From Bradyrhizobium guangdongense (GTDB lineage Bacteria; Pseudomonadota; Alphaproteobacteria; Rhizobiales; Xanthobacteraceae): a DNA stretch of 64,000 bases. Below are positions 1 to 8,673 of this stretch, in pieces. The stretch lies in NCBI RefSeq assembly GCF_004114975.1, contig NZ_CP030051.1, forward strand, positions 3,038,001 through 3,102,000. The letters run 5' to 3'. The position numbers were made by a program, and so were the translations under genes. The notes beneath the pieces were generated by a model, which was given only the letters and a program-made list of their open reading frames with translations, had not been told where the DNA came from and did not search any database. Numbering within the stretch: position 1 is the first letter of the stretch; each line of letters starts with the position of its first letter.

Positions 1-2
1 TT

Positions 3-41
3 ATTGCACCGAGAGCAATGTTTTCCTTGCTCCGAGCAATG
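3..41. promoter_or_regulatory. Paired GCAAT dyads upstream of DUF1127 gene
   Basis: Two short inverted repeats lie 24 bp apart: ATTGC-N7-GCAAT at 3-19 and TTGC-N5-GCAA at 27-39. Both carry the string CCGAG before GCAAT, and a further GAGAGCAAT occurs at 90-98. Spaced dyads of this kind suit a LysR- or MarR-type operator for the gene starting at 188. No regulator gene is visible because the window begins here. Assignment is inference. Confidence 0.3.
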
Positions 42-187
42 TACTGGAGCATCTAAGTTCCATCAAGTTCCGCGATTGAGCCGAGGTGAGCGAGAGCAAT
101 CCGACGGCAAAATGGGGCGCAGATGCTTTCCGCATTTGCGCCACCGCATCTGCTTCGCCGCGCGGGACACAAGGCCGGAGAAAAAAC

Positions 188-424
188 ATGACCACGATCT
201 CGCAAACTGCAGGGCGTAGTTTACGCCCATCCTCGTCGAGCGGATTTTTTGCCACGCTTGCTGGCGCCGCCTATGCCCTGTTCGATCGCCTGCAGCGCCG
301 CACCGCCGTCAAGACGCTGAACGAGCTCGACGACCGCGCCTTGCGCGACATCGGGATCACCCGCAGCCAGATCGAGGACGCTGTTTACGGGCAGTTCAAG
401 GCCGAGCTAACGCGGTATCTGTGA
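188..424 (+). CDS. DUF1127 domain-containing small protein
   Basis: A 78-residue protein. The C-terminal half (about residues 38-75) matches the DUF1127 (YjiS-like) pattern: an amphipathic stretch ending in LNELDDRALRDIGITRSQIE, where the D-x-x-L-x-D-I-G core is the family signature. Single-domain DUF1127 proteins in alphaproteobacteria are small, basic and sometimes RNA-associated; the function of this one is unknown. The ATG at 188 was chosen over an upstream frame extension because GGAG lies about 8 bp before it and the extension has no homology-like character. The gene is monocistronic and followed by a hairpin at 447. Confidence 0.85.
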   Translation: MTTISQTAGRSLRPSSSSGFFATLAGAAYALFDRLQRRTAVKTLNELDDRALRDIGITRSQIEDAVYGQFKAELTRYL

Positions 425-446
425 GCGCTGGGTCCCGCCTCTGTAG

Positions 447-468
447 CGCAGCGTCGAGAGACGCTGCG
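447..468 (+). terminator. Hairpin after DUF1127 gene
   Basis: CGCAGCGT, a 6-base loop, then ACGCTGCG: a perfect 8-bp stem starting 22 bases after the stop codon. There is no T-tract, so it may be a 3-prime stabiliser or a weak terminator. Confidence 0.4.
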
Positions 469-556
469 GTACGTCCGGGGCACGAGCGCGGAGATTCCGC
501 GTACCGCTGTTTCCACACGGTCATTGCGGCGGTCGAGAGCTCGAACCTCCACGCGA

Positions 557-1018
557 CTAGGCCAATGCGGGCTGGCCCCACACGCTGCCGTAAGCTCGAT
601 CGTCATCGGAGCGGTCAGGCCTGCGGCGAGGCTGCGTTGGCGCGCTACGCTGTCGCCGATGCCTGATATCCAGGCGCTGCATTCGGGCGGTGATACTGCC
701 GGCAAACGCCGCCATCCGCGTCGTTGCCTGTTTGACGACGAACAGGATCGTGCTGATGCGGCTGAGCACGCCCATCAGGATCAGCACCGAGAAGATGTCG
801 ATATAAGCGAGGAAATCGCCAACCAGCATCAGCTCCGGCGGAATTGGAATCCTGTGGTAGTAAGCGAGCACGATGATCACGACAGGGACGAAGGCGATGA
901 CCTTCCGCACCGTCAGCCGGTCGAGCAGCGCGGCCAGTTGGACGACCAGCACCTCCCATAGCGCGTCACCGATTGCGAGTGGGACCTCGTAGGTCCATCT
1001 GCGCCACCATTGCTTCAC
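557..1018 (-). CDS. Hypothetical small inner-membrane protein
   Basis: A 153-residue protein starting with GTG (MKQWWRRWTYEV). It has two predicted membrane segments, near residues 38-57 (VRKVIAFVPVVIIVLAYY) and 64-96, then an Arg-rich cytoplasmic-looking tail from about residue 110. I recognise no named family. It follows the UspA gene by 15 bp on the same strand, so it is probably cotranscribed with uspA and the histidine phosphatase. The tail has a frame-shadow-like composition, so the native protein could end differently. Confidence 0.55.
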   Translation of the reverse strand: MKQWWRRWTYEVPLAIGDALWEVLVVQLAALLDRLTVRKVIAFVPVVIIVLAYYHRIPIPPELMLVGDFLAYIDIFSVLILMGVLSRISTILFVVKQATTRMAAFAGSITARMQRLDIRHRRQRSAPTQPRRRPDRSDDDRAYGSVWGQPALA

Positions 1019-1033
1019 GACATTGCTCCGAGG

Positions 1034-1459
1034 TTAGTGCCGCACCACCAGCACAGAACATTTGGCGTAGCGCACCACATGGCCGGCATTGGATCCGAGG
1101 AAATAGGTCCGCATCGCCGGCCGGTGCGAGGTCATGACGATCAGGTCGGCCTTCATGTGCGCGGCTTCCTCGAGGATCTCGTGATAGATGCCGCCCTGCC
1201 GCACCACGCTGGAGATGTGAGCGGCGTCGATGCCGGATTCGCGCGCGACGATGGCGAGCGCCTCCTCGGAAGTCTGGCGCTGCTGTTCGTCGAAATCGGC
1301 CGGGACATATTCGGCCAGCATGACCGGCGTCATCGGCAGCACGTTGAGCAGCCGGATCGATCCGCCCCAGTTCTGGGAGAGCGTTGCTGCGGTTTCGATC
1401 GCCGGCTTCGCCAGATCGGTGTCGGCGAGGTCGATGGGCACGAGGATGGACTTGAACAT
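1034..1459 (-). CDS. Universal stress protein (UspA family)
   Basis: A 141-residue single-domain UspA protein. It begins FKSILVPIDLAD, with the conserved D of the first strand. It ends with a nucleotide-loop pattern, SHRPAMRTYFLGSNAGHVVRYAKCSVLVVRH, which corresponds to the G-x2-G-x9-G(S/T) ATP-binding motif in degenerate form: GSNAGHVV is present, while the first glycine region reads HRPAMRT. UspA proteins are cytoplasmic nucleotide-binding stress factors. The start is supported by GGGAGG about 6 bp upstream. It lies between the phosphatase gene and a small membrane protein gene, all minus strand. Confidence 0.9.
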   Translation of the reverse strand: MFKSILVPIDLADTDLAKPAIETAATLSQNWGGSIRLLNVLPMTPVMLAEYVPADFDEQQRQTSEEALAIVARESGIDAAHISSVVRQGGIYHEILEEAAHMKADLIVMTSHRPAMRTYFLGSNAGHVVRYAKCSVLVVRH

Positions 1460-1513
1460 CTGCGCCTCCCTAATGTCCCAGCTGGATCGATCTGGAGACT
1501 GCGCCCGCGCGTC

Positions 1514-2050
1514 TTATCCCAGTCGAAGCAGCTTGGGGCTGACAAACAGCACCAGTTTGCCGCGGCGGTAGGCCACGTCGCCCCAATCCTTGACGTCAAA
1601 GTCGAGGATCGCAAGCCCCGCGGTGGGCAGATTGTCGGCGAGCGCCCTGGCGCCGGCCGGATCGCCGCTGCCCATCAGCATCAGGGCAGCCTCGTGCATG
1701 CCGGGATTGTGGCCGACCAGCAGCAACTGCGCAGGGTCGGTCAGGATCGTTGCAGTGCGAATGGTTTCGAGAATCTGCGCAGGGTCCGCGCCGTAGAGTT
1801 CCGGCAGGATCTCGACCTGGGGCGCCGCGACGCGGTCCTTCATGGCCTGCCAAGCGAGGTCCCAGGTCTGCCGGGCGCGGGCCGCATGCGACACCAGCAC
1901 GGCCTCGGGGACGGGGGGATGGCTGGCGATCCAGTTACCCATCTGTGCGGCATCCCGCTGGCCGCGCTCGTCGAGCCGGCGGTCCTGGTCACGGCCGCTC
2001 GGCGCGTCGGTCTCGGTCTTGGCGTGACGCAGCAACATCAAACGGCGCAT
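1514..2050 (-). CDS. Histidine phosphatase family protein (SixA-like)
   Basis: A 178-residue protein of the phosphoglycerate-mutase/histidine-phosphatase superfamily. The catalytic LLRHAKTE motif lies at residues 5-12 (RHG-like, RHA as in SixA). A second conserved arginine is in SHAARARQT, and the second catalytic histidine is in LLLVGHNPGM. Length and the RHAK signature fit SixA-like phosphohistidine phosphatases, but the substrate cannot be read from sequence. The ATG at 2050 (MRRLMLLRH) places the motif at the N-terminus as is usual; a longer frame starts 7 codons upstream. Confidence 0.85.
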   Translation of the reverse strand: MRRLMLLRHAKTETDAPSGRDQDRRLDERGQRDAAQMGNWIASHPPVPEAVLVSHAARARQTWDLAWQAMKDRVAAPQVEILPELYGADPAQILETIRTATILTDPAQLLLVGHNPGMHEAALMLMGSGDPAGARALADNLPTAGLAILDFDVKDWGDVAYRRGKLVLFVSPKLLRLG

Positions 2051-2156
2051 GGCATTCTCGAATCGTTCCACGTCCAGAATAATCTACAGGCGGGCGTTGA
2101 GGACAAGGTGACAAAACCGCTGCACACTCTTCCGGATCATGCTCTAAGAAAGCGAC

Positions 2157-3674
2157 ATGAGCGAGACTTTCACAAGCATGTCCCAGGAAGAAGCCGGCTT
2201 TCGTGAGCGTGAGCGGCTGTCGTTCGATCTCGACGCCGACATTTGCGTGATCGGAGCAGGACTGGCGGGACTGTCCATTGCGCTGGAGGCGGCCCGGCTC
2301 GGGGCCAGCGTCGCAGTGCTCGAGGGCCGCCATGTCGGCTGGAACGCGTCGGGCAACCAGCTCGGTACGGTGATGCCGGGGTTCGCACTGCCGCTCGCCG
2401 ATCTGATCGAGCGCATCGGTTTCGAGGATGCCGGCGAATTGTGGTCGCTCTCGAAGGAGGGCGCCGAGTTCGTCCGCGCCGTCGCCACGGAAGAGAACAT
2501 GCCCGATATCGGCCTCACCGACGGCGTGCTCGAGGTCTCCAACGTCGATGCCGGCGACCGGCTGATCAGCCGGCTCCAGATGCTCAACGAGGATTTCGAC
2601 ACCGAGGCCGAGGGCTGGCAAGTCGATCGCGTGCGCGAGGCGCTCAAGACCGATCGTTATTTCCACGGCGTCTATTACCCCAAGGCGTTCCAGCTCGACG
2701 GCCGCAAATATGTGCATGGCCTCGCCGCGCTGGCACGGCGGGCCGGCGCGCGCATCTTCGAGGATACGCCCGTCGTCAGCATCGATCATTCCGGCATCCG
2801 CAAGCGCATCGTCACGCCGTCGGCGCGACTGCGCGCAGGCCACATCGTGCTTTCCGGCAACATTCATCTCGGTGCGCCGTTGCGGCGCCTGTCGGAGACG
2901 CTGCTGCCGGTCTGGCGTTACGCCGGGATCACCGCGCCACTCGGCGAGCGCCTGCACGGGATCATCGGCTTCAAGGGATCGGTGATGGATTCCGACGGTG
3001 TCGATCATTTCCGTATCGTCGACGGCGACCGCCTGATGTGGGAAAGCCCGGAGACCACCTGGGCCGCGCGTCCGCAGCGCTTTGCAGGCAGCGTCAAGCG
3101 TCGCATCCGGTCGATCTTCCCGGAGCTCGGCAATGTCGAGATCAGCGAGACATTCGGCGGCGCGACAGGCCAGACCGTGCACGGGATGCCGCAGATCGGC
3201 CAGTTGCGCAAAGGCCTTTGGGTGGCAAGCGGGTTCGGCCGCCAGGGCATGAACACCTCAGCCATGGCCGGACAGCTGATCGCGCGCAGCATCCTGTGGG
3301 GCGACGAGCGCTGGAAGCTGTTCTCGCCGTTCGAGCTGGTCTGGGCCGGCGGCACCACCGGACGGGTCGCGGGCCAACTGGTCGGCATGTGGGGCAGAGC
3401 GAGCTCTGCTGCCGCGGGGGCGCTTGCCCGGTACCGCGAGCGGGCGCGGGTAAAGGACAGGGAACGCGAGGCGCGGCTGGCCGAGGCCAACCGGGCCGCC
3501 GGCACCGGTCCGCGTCATCAGCCCCCAGGGGTTCGGCCGCGGATGGCCCCGCCACAGCCGGCTGCGCCGGAGGAGGTGGAACCGGGCGCCCAAGAGACCG
3601 TTCAAGAGACTGGTCACGAGACGGTCCAAGAAACTGTCCGAGAGACCTCCCAAGAGCAGGGCGTCGCGCAATAA
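2157..3674 (+). CDS. FAD-dependent oxidoreductase (DAO/DadA superfamily)
   Basis: A 505-residue flavoprotein. The dinucleotide-binding signature DADICVIGAGLAGLSIALEA lies at about residues 25-45 and is followed by the acidic strand end VLEGRHVGWNASGNQLG, typical of glycine-oxidase/D-amino-acid dehydrogenase-like enzymes. The C-terminal FAD site GLWVASGFGRQGMNTSAMAG is near residues 352-371. Substrate is unknown; an amine or amino-acid oxidation is likely. Residues beyond about 410 form an Arg- and then Pro-rich tail ending in Q-E-T repeats, which is not part of the catalytic fold. It stands alone between a divergent phosphatase gene and msrB. Confidence 0.85.
   Translation: MSETFTSMSQEEAGFRERERLSFDLDADICVIGAGLAGLSIALEAARLGASVAVLEGRHVGWNASGNQLGTVMPGFALPLADLIERIGFEDAGELWSLSKEGAEFVRAVATEENMPDIGLTDGVLEVSNVDAGDRLISRLQMLNEDFDTEAEGWQVDRVREALKTDRYFHGVYYPKAFQLDGRKYVHGLAALARRAGARIFEDTPVVSIDHSGIRKRIVTPSARLRAGHIVLSGNIHLGAPLRRLSETLLPVWRYAGITAPLGERLHGIIGFKGSVMDSDGVDHFRIVDGDRLMWESPETTWAARPQRFAGSVKRRIRSIFPELGNVEISETFGGATGQTVHGMPQIGQLRKGLWVASGFGRQGMNTSAMAGQLIARSILWGDERWKLFSPFELVWAGGTTGRVAGQLVGMWGRASSAAAGALARYRERARVKDREREARLAEANRAAGTGPRHQPPGVRPRMAPPQPAAPEEVEPGAQETVQETGHETVQETVRETSQEQGVAQ
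3601..3660 (+). repeat. Short tandem repeat encoding QET/ET units
   Basis: The last 60 bases of the FAD oxidoreductase gene contain imperfect 12-base units (CAAGAGACnGTn-like) that encode repeated Q-E-T-V, G-H-E-T-V and R-E-T-S blocks. This gives an acidic, low-complexity C-terminus of the kind that can vary in copy number between strains. Confidence 0.6.
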
Positions 3675-3759
3675 AGGCGGGAAAAATTCCGCCTGGAAGT
3701 GTAACGTCGGCCGTTAGAGCCCGTATCTCAGGGCGTGGTCCCCGCGCACGGAGAATGAG

Positions 3760-4272
3760 ATGTTTGACCGCCGCATCCTGCTAACGACTGTCGCCGGCCT
3801 GTTTGGCCTTTCGGCCTTCCGCTGGCTGAGGGCAACGCCGGCCCGGGCCGGAGAGAAGGCCGCGCAAAGATTCGAGATCGAGAAGACCGACGCCGAGTGG
3901 CGCGCCCAGCTGACGCCGCAGCAATACGAGATCCTGCGCAAGGAGGGCACCGAGCGGCCCGGCTCCAGCCCGCTGCTGAACGAGCACCGCAAAGGCGTCT
4001 TCGCTTGCGCCGGCTGCGACCTGCCGCTGTTTACCTCGGAGACCAAGTTCGAGAGCGGCACGGGCTGGCCGAGCTTCTACCAGCCGATCGAGGGCAATGT
4101 CGGCAAGACCGAGGACCGCACCTTCGGCATGGTGCGCACCGAGGTGCATTGCAGGCGCTGCGGCGGCCATCTCGGCCATGTCTTCGACGACGGTCCGAAG
4201 CCGACTGGATTGCGCTACTGCATCGACGGTTTCGGGCTGGTGTTCCACCCGGCGACGCCGTCGGCGACATAG
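3760..4272 (+). CDS. msrB: Peptide-methionine (R)-S-oxide reductase, exported
   Basis: A 170-residue MsrB. Zinc-binding CxxC pairs are at CAGC (about residue 85) and CRRC (about 134). The substrate-binding run SGTGWPSF is present, and the catalytic cysteine is in RYCIDGFGL near the C-terminus. It reduces methionine-R-sulfoxide in proteins. The N-terminus ([21 protein letters not shown], then ATPARAG) looks like a twin-arginine-type or Sec signal, so the enzyme probably acts in the periplasm. It is followed by a strong terminator at 4321 that separates it from the flagellar genes. Confidence 0.93.
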   Translation: MFDRRILLTTVAGLFGLSAFRWLRATPARAGEKAAQRFEIEKTDAEWRAQLTPQQYEILRKEGTERPGSSPLLNEHRKGVFACAGCDLPLFTSETKFESGTGWPSFYQPIEGNVGKTEDRTFGMVRTEVHCRRCGGHLGHVFDDGPKPTGLRYCIDGFGLVFHPATPSAT

Positions 4273-4292
4273 GGCGTCAATTGACGAGATTC

Positions 4293-4309
4293 CCCGGCAA
4301 TTGTTGCCG
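4293..4309. promoter_or_regulatory. FlbD/ftr-like enhancer upstream of flgE
   Basis: CCCGGC-AATTGTT-GCCG form a CGGC-N7-GCCG palindrome. It resembles the Caulobacter ftr element (C-x-CGGC-x2-AAA-x2-GC-x-G, from memory of the literature) bound by the sigma-54 activator FlbD. It lies about 75-90 bp before the sigma-54 element at 4385, a normal enhancer distance. FlbD itself is not in the window. Confidence 0.6.
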
Positions 4310-4320
4310 GTCCGGCAATT

Positions 4321-4354
4321 ATGCCCCGGTCACTCGGCCGGGGCATATCTTTTT
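4321..4354 (+). terminator. Rho-independent terminator after msrB
   Basis: ATGCCCCGG, an 8-base loop, CCGGGGCAT, then ATCTTTTT. The 9-bp perfect stem with a T-tract lies 48 bases past the msrB stop and just before the flgE promoter. Confidence 0.9.
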
Positions 4355-4384
4355 AAGTCATTGATTTTATGAAGATACCTGCTT

Positions 4385-4400
4385 TGGCATAGCCCTTGCG
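4385..4400 (+). promoter_or_regulatory. Sigma-54 promoter of flgE
   Basis: TGGCAT-AGCCC-TTGCG has the GG-N10-GC spacing of a -24/-12 element and differs from TGGCAC-N5-TTGC at one position. It lies about 64 bp before the flgE ATG and downstream of the ftr-like palindrome at 4293. Hook genes of Caulobacter-type flagella are known sigma-54 targets. Confidence 0.8.
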
Positions 4401-4463
4401 AATGTCTCCCCGATTGCGGCCATAAGTCGATCCGCCGCCGCGACCGGATTTGGAGACAAAGTT

Positions 4464-6740
4464 ATGGGTATCTTCGATGCAATGAATACCTCGGTGGGTG
4501 GTCTGCAGGCGCAGTCCTTCGCGCTTCAGAACATTTCCGGCAACATCGCCAACTCATCGACCACCGGGTACAAGGGCATCGGCACCAGCTTCGTCGATCT
4601 CATTCCCGACGCCTCAGTCCCGAGCAAGCAGGTCGCGGGCGGCGTGACGGCAAATGCGAAGGCCACCATCACCACGCAGGGCACGATCTCGTCCTCCAGC
4701 GTCGCCACCAACATGGCGATCACCGGTGATGGCTTCTTCTCGATCCAGAAAGCCACCAGCATCGTCGACAACTTGCCGCAGTTCAGCGGCGTCACCTATT
4801 ACACGCGGCGCGGTGACTTCCAGCTCAACGCCAACGGCAACCTCGTCAACGGCGCCGGCTACTATCTGATGGGTGTCACGGTCGACCCGAAGACCGGAAA
4901 CCCGACCGGCAACGTGGCGTCCGTCCTGAAATTCCAGAACAACTTCATCCCGGCGCAGGCGACAACCTCGATCCAGTACGCCGCGAACCTTCCTTCTCAG
5001 CCGAACACGGCAGCGAGTTCGACTGCGGCGAGCAAGACGCTGCTGGCGGCGGGCGGCTTGAATCCGTCCGATTTCGCCGCCAATCCGTTGCCGGTGGGTA
5101 CCCCGCCTCCGCCTTATGTGAACGCAACGATCTCTGGCGCCGCCGCGACCGGCAATCTGCGTTCACCCTACACGTCGACGACGGTGACTGGTTCGGTGGC
5201 GCTGCTGAACAGCGCTTCGGCGGCGGCGAGCAGCAGCACGTCCCTCGACCCCAGTGCATCTCCGCATCTCGCCGCCTCGCTGGCTGGCCAGACGCTGTCG
5301 ATCAACAATGGCAGTGGCGTTTATACGATCACCTTCGACAACACCATTTCGGGCATCACCACGACTGCCACCAGCACCACGATCGGTCTCAAAAGCCCCA
5401 CCACGAATACGGTGAACGATATCCTGAATGCGATTGCAACGGCCGGCGGGGCCGGCAACGGCGTCAGTGCGGTCGTCAACACGAGCGGCAACATCCAGAT
5501 TACCGGCGGCGTCAACGTCGATCTTACGATCAGCGGTACCGCGGCCACTACGCTTGGCCTCAGCAACGTGACGCGCGGGGGCAACGTGCTGTCCACGCCT
5601 CCGATCACCGGCAACACGCTGCTCAGTGGCGCCGCGACGCCCGGCGGCCCGGAAGTTCTTTCATCGGGTTTCACGGCGGGCCCTCCGACCGCCGATACCA
5701 TCACGGTGAATGGTCAGACACTGACTTTCGTTTCCACGGCCCCGCCCATCGCCAACCCGAACCAGATCAGCACCAGTGACACCATCTCGACCTTGCTTCA
5801 GAAGATCGACTTTCTCAGCGGCGCTTCGGGCTCATCGATCAGCAACGGCGTGATCACGCTGAATACCGGTACCGCCAGCCCCGCCCTGCAGGTATCCAGC
5901 AACAACACCGCTGCCTTGGCCGCGCTCGGCTTCACGTCGGCCATCAACAAGCCCCGCGGCGGTGGCGGCACCGCCGGCACCGGCACCGTGATCGGCAACG
6001 ACGTCGCCACGTTTACCAAGGAATCGATCAGCGGCGGCGCGGTCACCGCCTACAACGCCGCGGGCACGCCGGTGAACCTGCAGCTCCGATGGGCCAAGAC
6101 CGACAGTGCCTCGCTGGGTACCGGTCATACCGATAGTTGGAACCTGTTCTACCAGACCGATCCGAGCGCGACCGGCACGGCGGTCGGCTGGGTCAACACC
6201 GGACAGACGTTCACCTTCGCCGCCGACGGCTCGCTGACCTCGCCGAGCGGCTCGGGCGTCACCATCAACAATGTCAGCGTCAGCGGCCAGCAGCTCGGCT
6301 CCGTCGCCTTCAACATCTCTTCGGGCGGGTTGACGCAATATGCCAGCACCAGCGGCGCGGTGACCATCAACACCATCACCCAGAACGGCTATGCCGCCGG
6401 CCAGCTCCGTTCGGTTGCGGTCAACAACAGTGGCCTCGTGGTCGGCACCTTCTCCAACGGCCAGAACCTCGACCTCGCCCAGGTGACGTTGTCGCACTTC
6501 AACGGCACCAACTATCTCAAAGCAATGGACGGTGGCGCTTATTCAGCGACCGACCAGTCGGGGCCGGCGATCGACGGCGCCTCGGGCAGCATCAGCGGCT
6601 CGTCCCTGGAAGGTTCGAACACCGACATCGCCGACGAATTCACCAAGCTGATCGTGACCCAGCAGGCCTATTCGGCCAACACCAAGGTGATCACGACGGC
6701 GAATTCGATGGTGCAGGACCTCCTCAACGTGTTGCGCTGA
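4464..6740 (+). CDS. flgE: Flagellar hook protein FlgE, with large insert
   Basis: A 758-residue hook subunit, against about 400 in most alphaproteobacteria. The N-terminal rod signature MGIFDAMNTSVGGLQAQSFALQNISGNIANSSTTGYKG and the C-terminal EFTKLIVTQQAYSANTKVITTANSMVQDLLNVLR form the D0 coiled coils that pack in the hook core. Residues about 226-490 are an added two-module beta-rich insert (module 1 with DILNAIATA and SGNIQITGG, module 2 with TITVNGQTLTFV and ALGFTS) that has a close match in FlgL downstream. The start is set by GGAG 9 bp upstream. It is the first gene of flgE-flgK-flgL, behind a sigma-54 promoter. Confidence 0.95.
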   Translation: MGIFDAMNTSVGGLQAQSFALQNISGNIANSSTTGYKGIGTSFVDLIPDASVPSKQVAGGVTANAKATITTQGTISSSSVATNMAITGDGFFSIQKATSIVDNLPQFSGVTYYTRRGDFQLNANGNLVNGAGYYLMGVTVDPKTGNPTGNVASVLKFQNNFIPAQATTSIQYAANLPSQPNTAASSTAASKTLLAAGGLNPSDFAANPLPVGTPPPPYVNATISGAAATGNLRSPYTSTTVTGSVALLNSASAAASSSTSLDPSASPHLAASLAGQTLSINNGSGVYTITFDNTISGITTTATSTTIGLKSPTTNTVNDILNAIATAGGAGNGVSAVVNTSGNIQITGGVNVDLTISGTAATTLGLSNVTRGGNVLSTPPITGNTLLSGAATPGGPEVLSSGFTAGPPTADTITVNGQTLTFVSTAPPIANPNQISTSDTISTLLQKIDFLSGASGSSISNGVITLNTGTASPALQVSSNNTAALAALGFTSAINKPRGGGGTAGTGTVIGNDVATFTKESISGGAVTAYNAAGTPVNLQLRWAKTDSASLGTGHTDSWNLFYQTDPSATGTAVGWVNTGQTFTFAADGSLTSPSGSGVTINNVSVSGQQLGSVAFNISSGGLTQYASTSGAVTINTITQNGYAAGQLRSVAVNNSGLVVGTFSNGQNLDLAQVTLSHFNGTNYLKAMDGGAYSATDQSGPAIDGASGSISGSSLEGSNTDIADEFTKLIVTQQAYSANTKVITTANSMVQDLLNVLR

Positions 6741-6774
6741 TCGGCGCGTAACGTAACCAAAGGCGGCAAGTAAG

Positions 6775-8655
6775 ATGGGTTTGAGTTCAGCCCTTGCCAG
6801 TGCGATGAGCGGCCTGCGTGCCAACCAGGCCGCGCTGTCGATCGTCTCCTCGAACGTCGCAAACTCGCAGACGCCGGGTTACGTCGCCCAGACCGCGAAC
6901 CAGATCGAGGTCACCACCGGCGATTTCGGCTCGACGGCGAAGACGACAGGCGTCAGCCGCGACATCGACAGCTATGTGCAAAACCAGCTGCGCACCGAGA
7001 CCGGCGGCAGCGGCTATGCCGACCAGATGGCCAACATCCTGAAGCAGCTTCAGAGTGTCTATGGCACGCCCGGCAACAGCGGCACGCTTGAAAATGCGCT
7101 GAACACCTTCACCTCTTCGCTGCAGGCGCTCTCGACCAGCGCAGGCTCGTCCTCGGCGCAGCGGGTCGCGCTCGGTGCCGCCCAGGCGCTGGCGACCCAG
7201 CTCAACGTCACCACCAAGGGCATCCAGTCGCTGCGCTCCAACGTTGAGCAGGATCTCAGCACCTCCTCGCAAGCCGCCAATGCGGCGCTGAACCAGATCG
7301 CCGACATCAACACCAAGCTCCAGGGCCTGTCGCCGACCGATCCGTCCGCGGCAACCCTGATGGACCAGCGCGACCAGGCCATCAACAGCCTGTCGAAATA
7401 TGTTGACGTCCGCGTCACCACCGACGGATCGAACCAGGCCAACATCTATACGACCACGGGTGTCCAGCTGGTCGGTGCGGGACTGGCCTCGCAATTCTCC
7501 TTCGCGTCTTCCGGCGCGCTGTCGGCGACCTCGCTCTACAACATCGATCCGGCCAAGTCCGGCGTCGGAGCGCTCACCCTCAAGCTGCCGAACGGCTCGT
7601 CCATCGACGTCGTCGGCAACAACGTCGTCTCCTCGGGCCAGATCGCGGCCGACCTGAAGCTGCGCGACGAGACCCTGGTGCAGGCGCAGAACCAGGTCGA
7701 CCAGCTCGCCGCGACAATGTCGAGCGCGCTGTCGGACAAGACCACGGCGGGCACACCGGTCTCCGGTCCGCCTGCCGGCTTCGACATCGATCTTTCCGGC
7801 GCGCAGCCGGGCAATAGCGTCAACATCACCTATACCGATTCCACCAATACCCAGCGCCAGATCACGCTGGTGAACGTGACTGATCCGACCGCGCTGCCGC
7901 TGCCGAATGCCAGCAACGCCAATCCGATGCAGATCGGGGTCGATTTCTCCAACGGCGTGGGCGCGATCGCGTCCGCGATCAACACCGCGCTGTCAGGCTC
8001 GCACCTGACTTTTTCCGCGGCGCCCTCGCCGGCGACCGCGACGACGCTGCGCGTCACCGACGACAACAGCGGCCTCGCCAAGGTCAATTCGGCGTCGAGC
8101 AGCAAGACGGTGTCCTCGCTGACCTCGGGCGGTCCGCAGCTTCCGCTGTTCACTGATGGCGGGCAGGCGCTCTATACCGGCGCGATCACGGGCTCGGGCT
8201 CGCAGATGACGGGCCTTGCCGGGCGTATCGCCGTGAACACGCAGCTCACCGCCGACCCGACCAGGCTGTCGATCTACAACACCTCGCCGGTCACGCCCAC
8301 CGGCGACACCACGCGCTCGGATTATCTCTACTCACAGCTGACCAGTGCGGTCTTCTCCTATTCGCCGCAGACCGGCCTCGGCTCGGCGAGTCAGCCGTTC
8401 ACCGGCAGCGTCTCGAATTACCTGCAGCAATTCCTGAGCGTGCAGGCCAACGCCTCGACCCAGGCGACCCAGCTGCAGCAGGGCCAGAGCGTCGTGGTCT
8501 CGACGCTGCAGGCCAAGTTCAATTCGACCTCCGGCGTCAACCTGGACTCGGAGATGTCGAACCTGATCCAGCTCCAGAATGCCTATGCAGCCAACGCCCA
8601 TGTCATGTCGGTGGTGCAGAGCATGATGAACACGTTGATCCAGGCTCAAGGGTAA
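6775..8655 (+). CDS. flgK: Hook-filament junction protein FlgK (HAP1)
   Basis: A 626-residue HAP1, a usual length. The N-terminus LSSALASAMSGLRANQAALSIVSSNVANSQTPGYV is the flagellar rod/hook-type motif, and the C-terminus SEMSNLIQLQNAYAANAHVMSVVQSMMNTLIQAQG is the matching D0 helix. The protein sits between hook and filament and is secreted through the flagellar export apparatus, probably chaperoned by the FlgN encoded at 27287. It starts 34 bp after flgE. The central part contains a beta-rich segment (about 345-440), but not the FlgE/FlgL-type insert. Confidence 0.95.
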   Translation: MGLSSALASAMSGLRANQAALSIVSSNVANSQTPGYVAQTANQIEVTTGDFGSTAKTTGVSRDIDSYVQNQLRTETGGSGYADQMANILKQLQSVYGTPGNSGTLENALNTFTSSLQALSTSAGSSSAQRVALGAAQALATQLNVTTKGIQSLRSNVEQDLSTSSQAANAALNQIADINTKLQGLSPTDPSAATLMDQRDQAINSLSKYVDVRVTTDGSNQANIYTTTGVQLVGAGLASQFSFASSGALSATSLYNIDPAKSGVGALTLKLPNGSSIDVVGNNVVSSGQIAADLKLRDETLVQAQNQVDQLAATMSSALSDKTTAGTPVSGPPAGFDIDLSGAQPGNSVNITYTDSTNTQRQITLVNVTDPTALPLPNASNANPMQIGVDFSNGVGAIASAINTALSGSHLTFSAAPSPATATTLRVTDDNSGLAKVNSASSSKTVSSLTSGGPQLPLFTDGGQALYTGAITGSGSQMTGLAGRIAVNTQLTADPTRLSIYNTSPVTPTGDTTRSDYLYSQLTSAVFSYSPQTGLGSASQPFTGSVSNYLQQFLSVQANASTQATQLQQGQSVVVSTLQAKFNSTSGVNLDSEMSNLIQLQNAYAANAHVMSVVQSMMNTLIQAQG

Positions 8656-8673
8656 TCAGTAGGGCTCTGAAAC

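Noticed and set aside
1010..2206. A 398-codon plus-strand frame over uspA and the histidine phosphatase gene
   Set aside because: The opposite strand encodes two clear families with good start sites; the frame is His/Arg-rich antisense translation.
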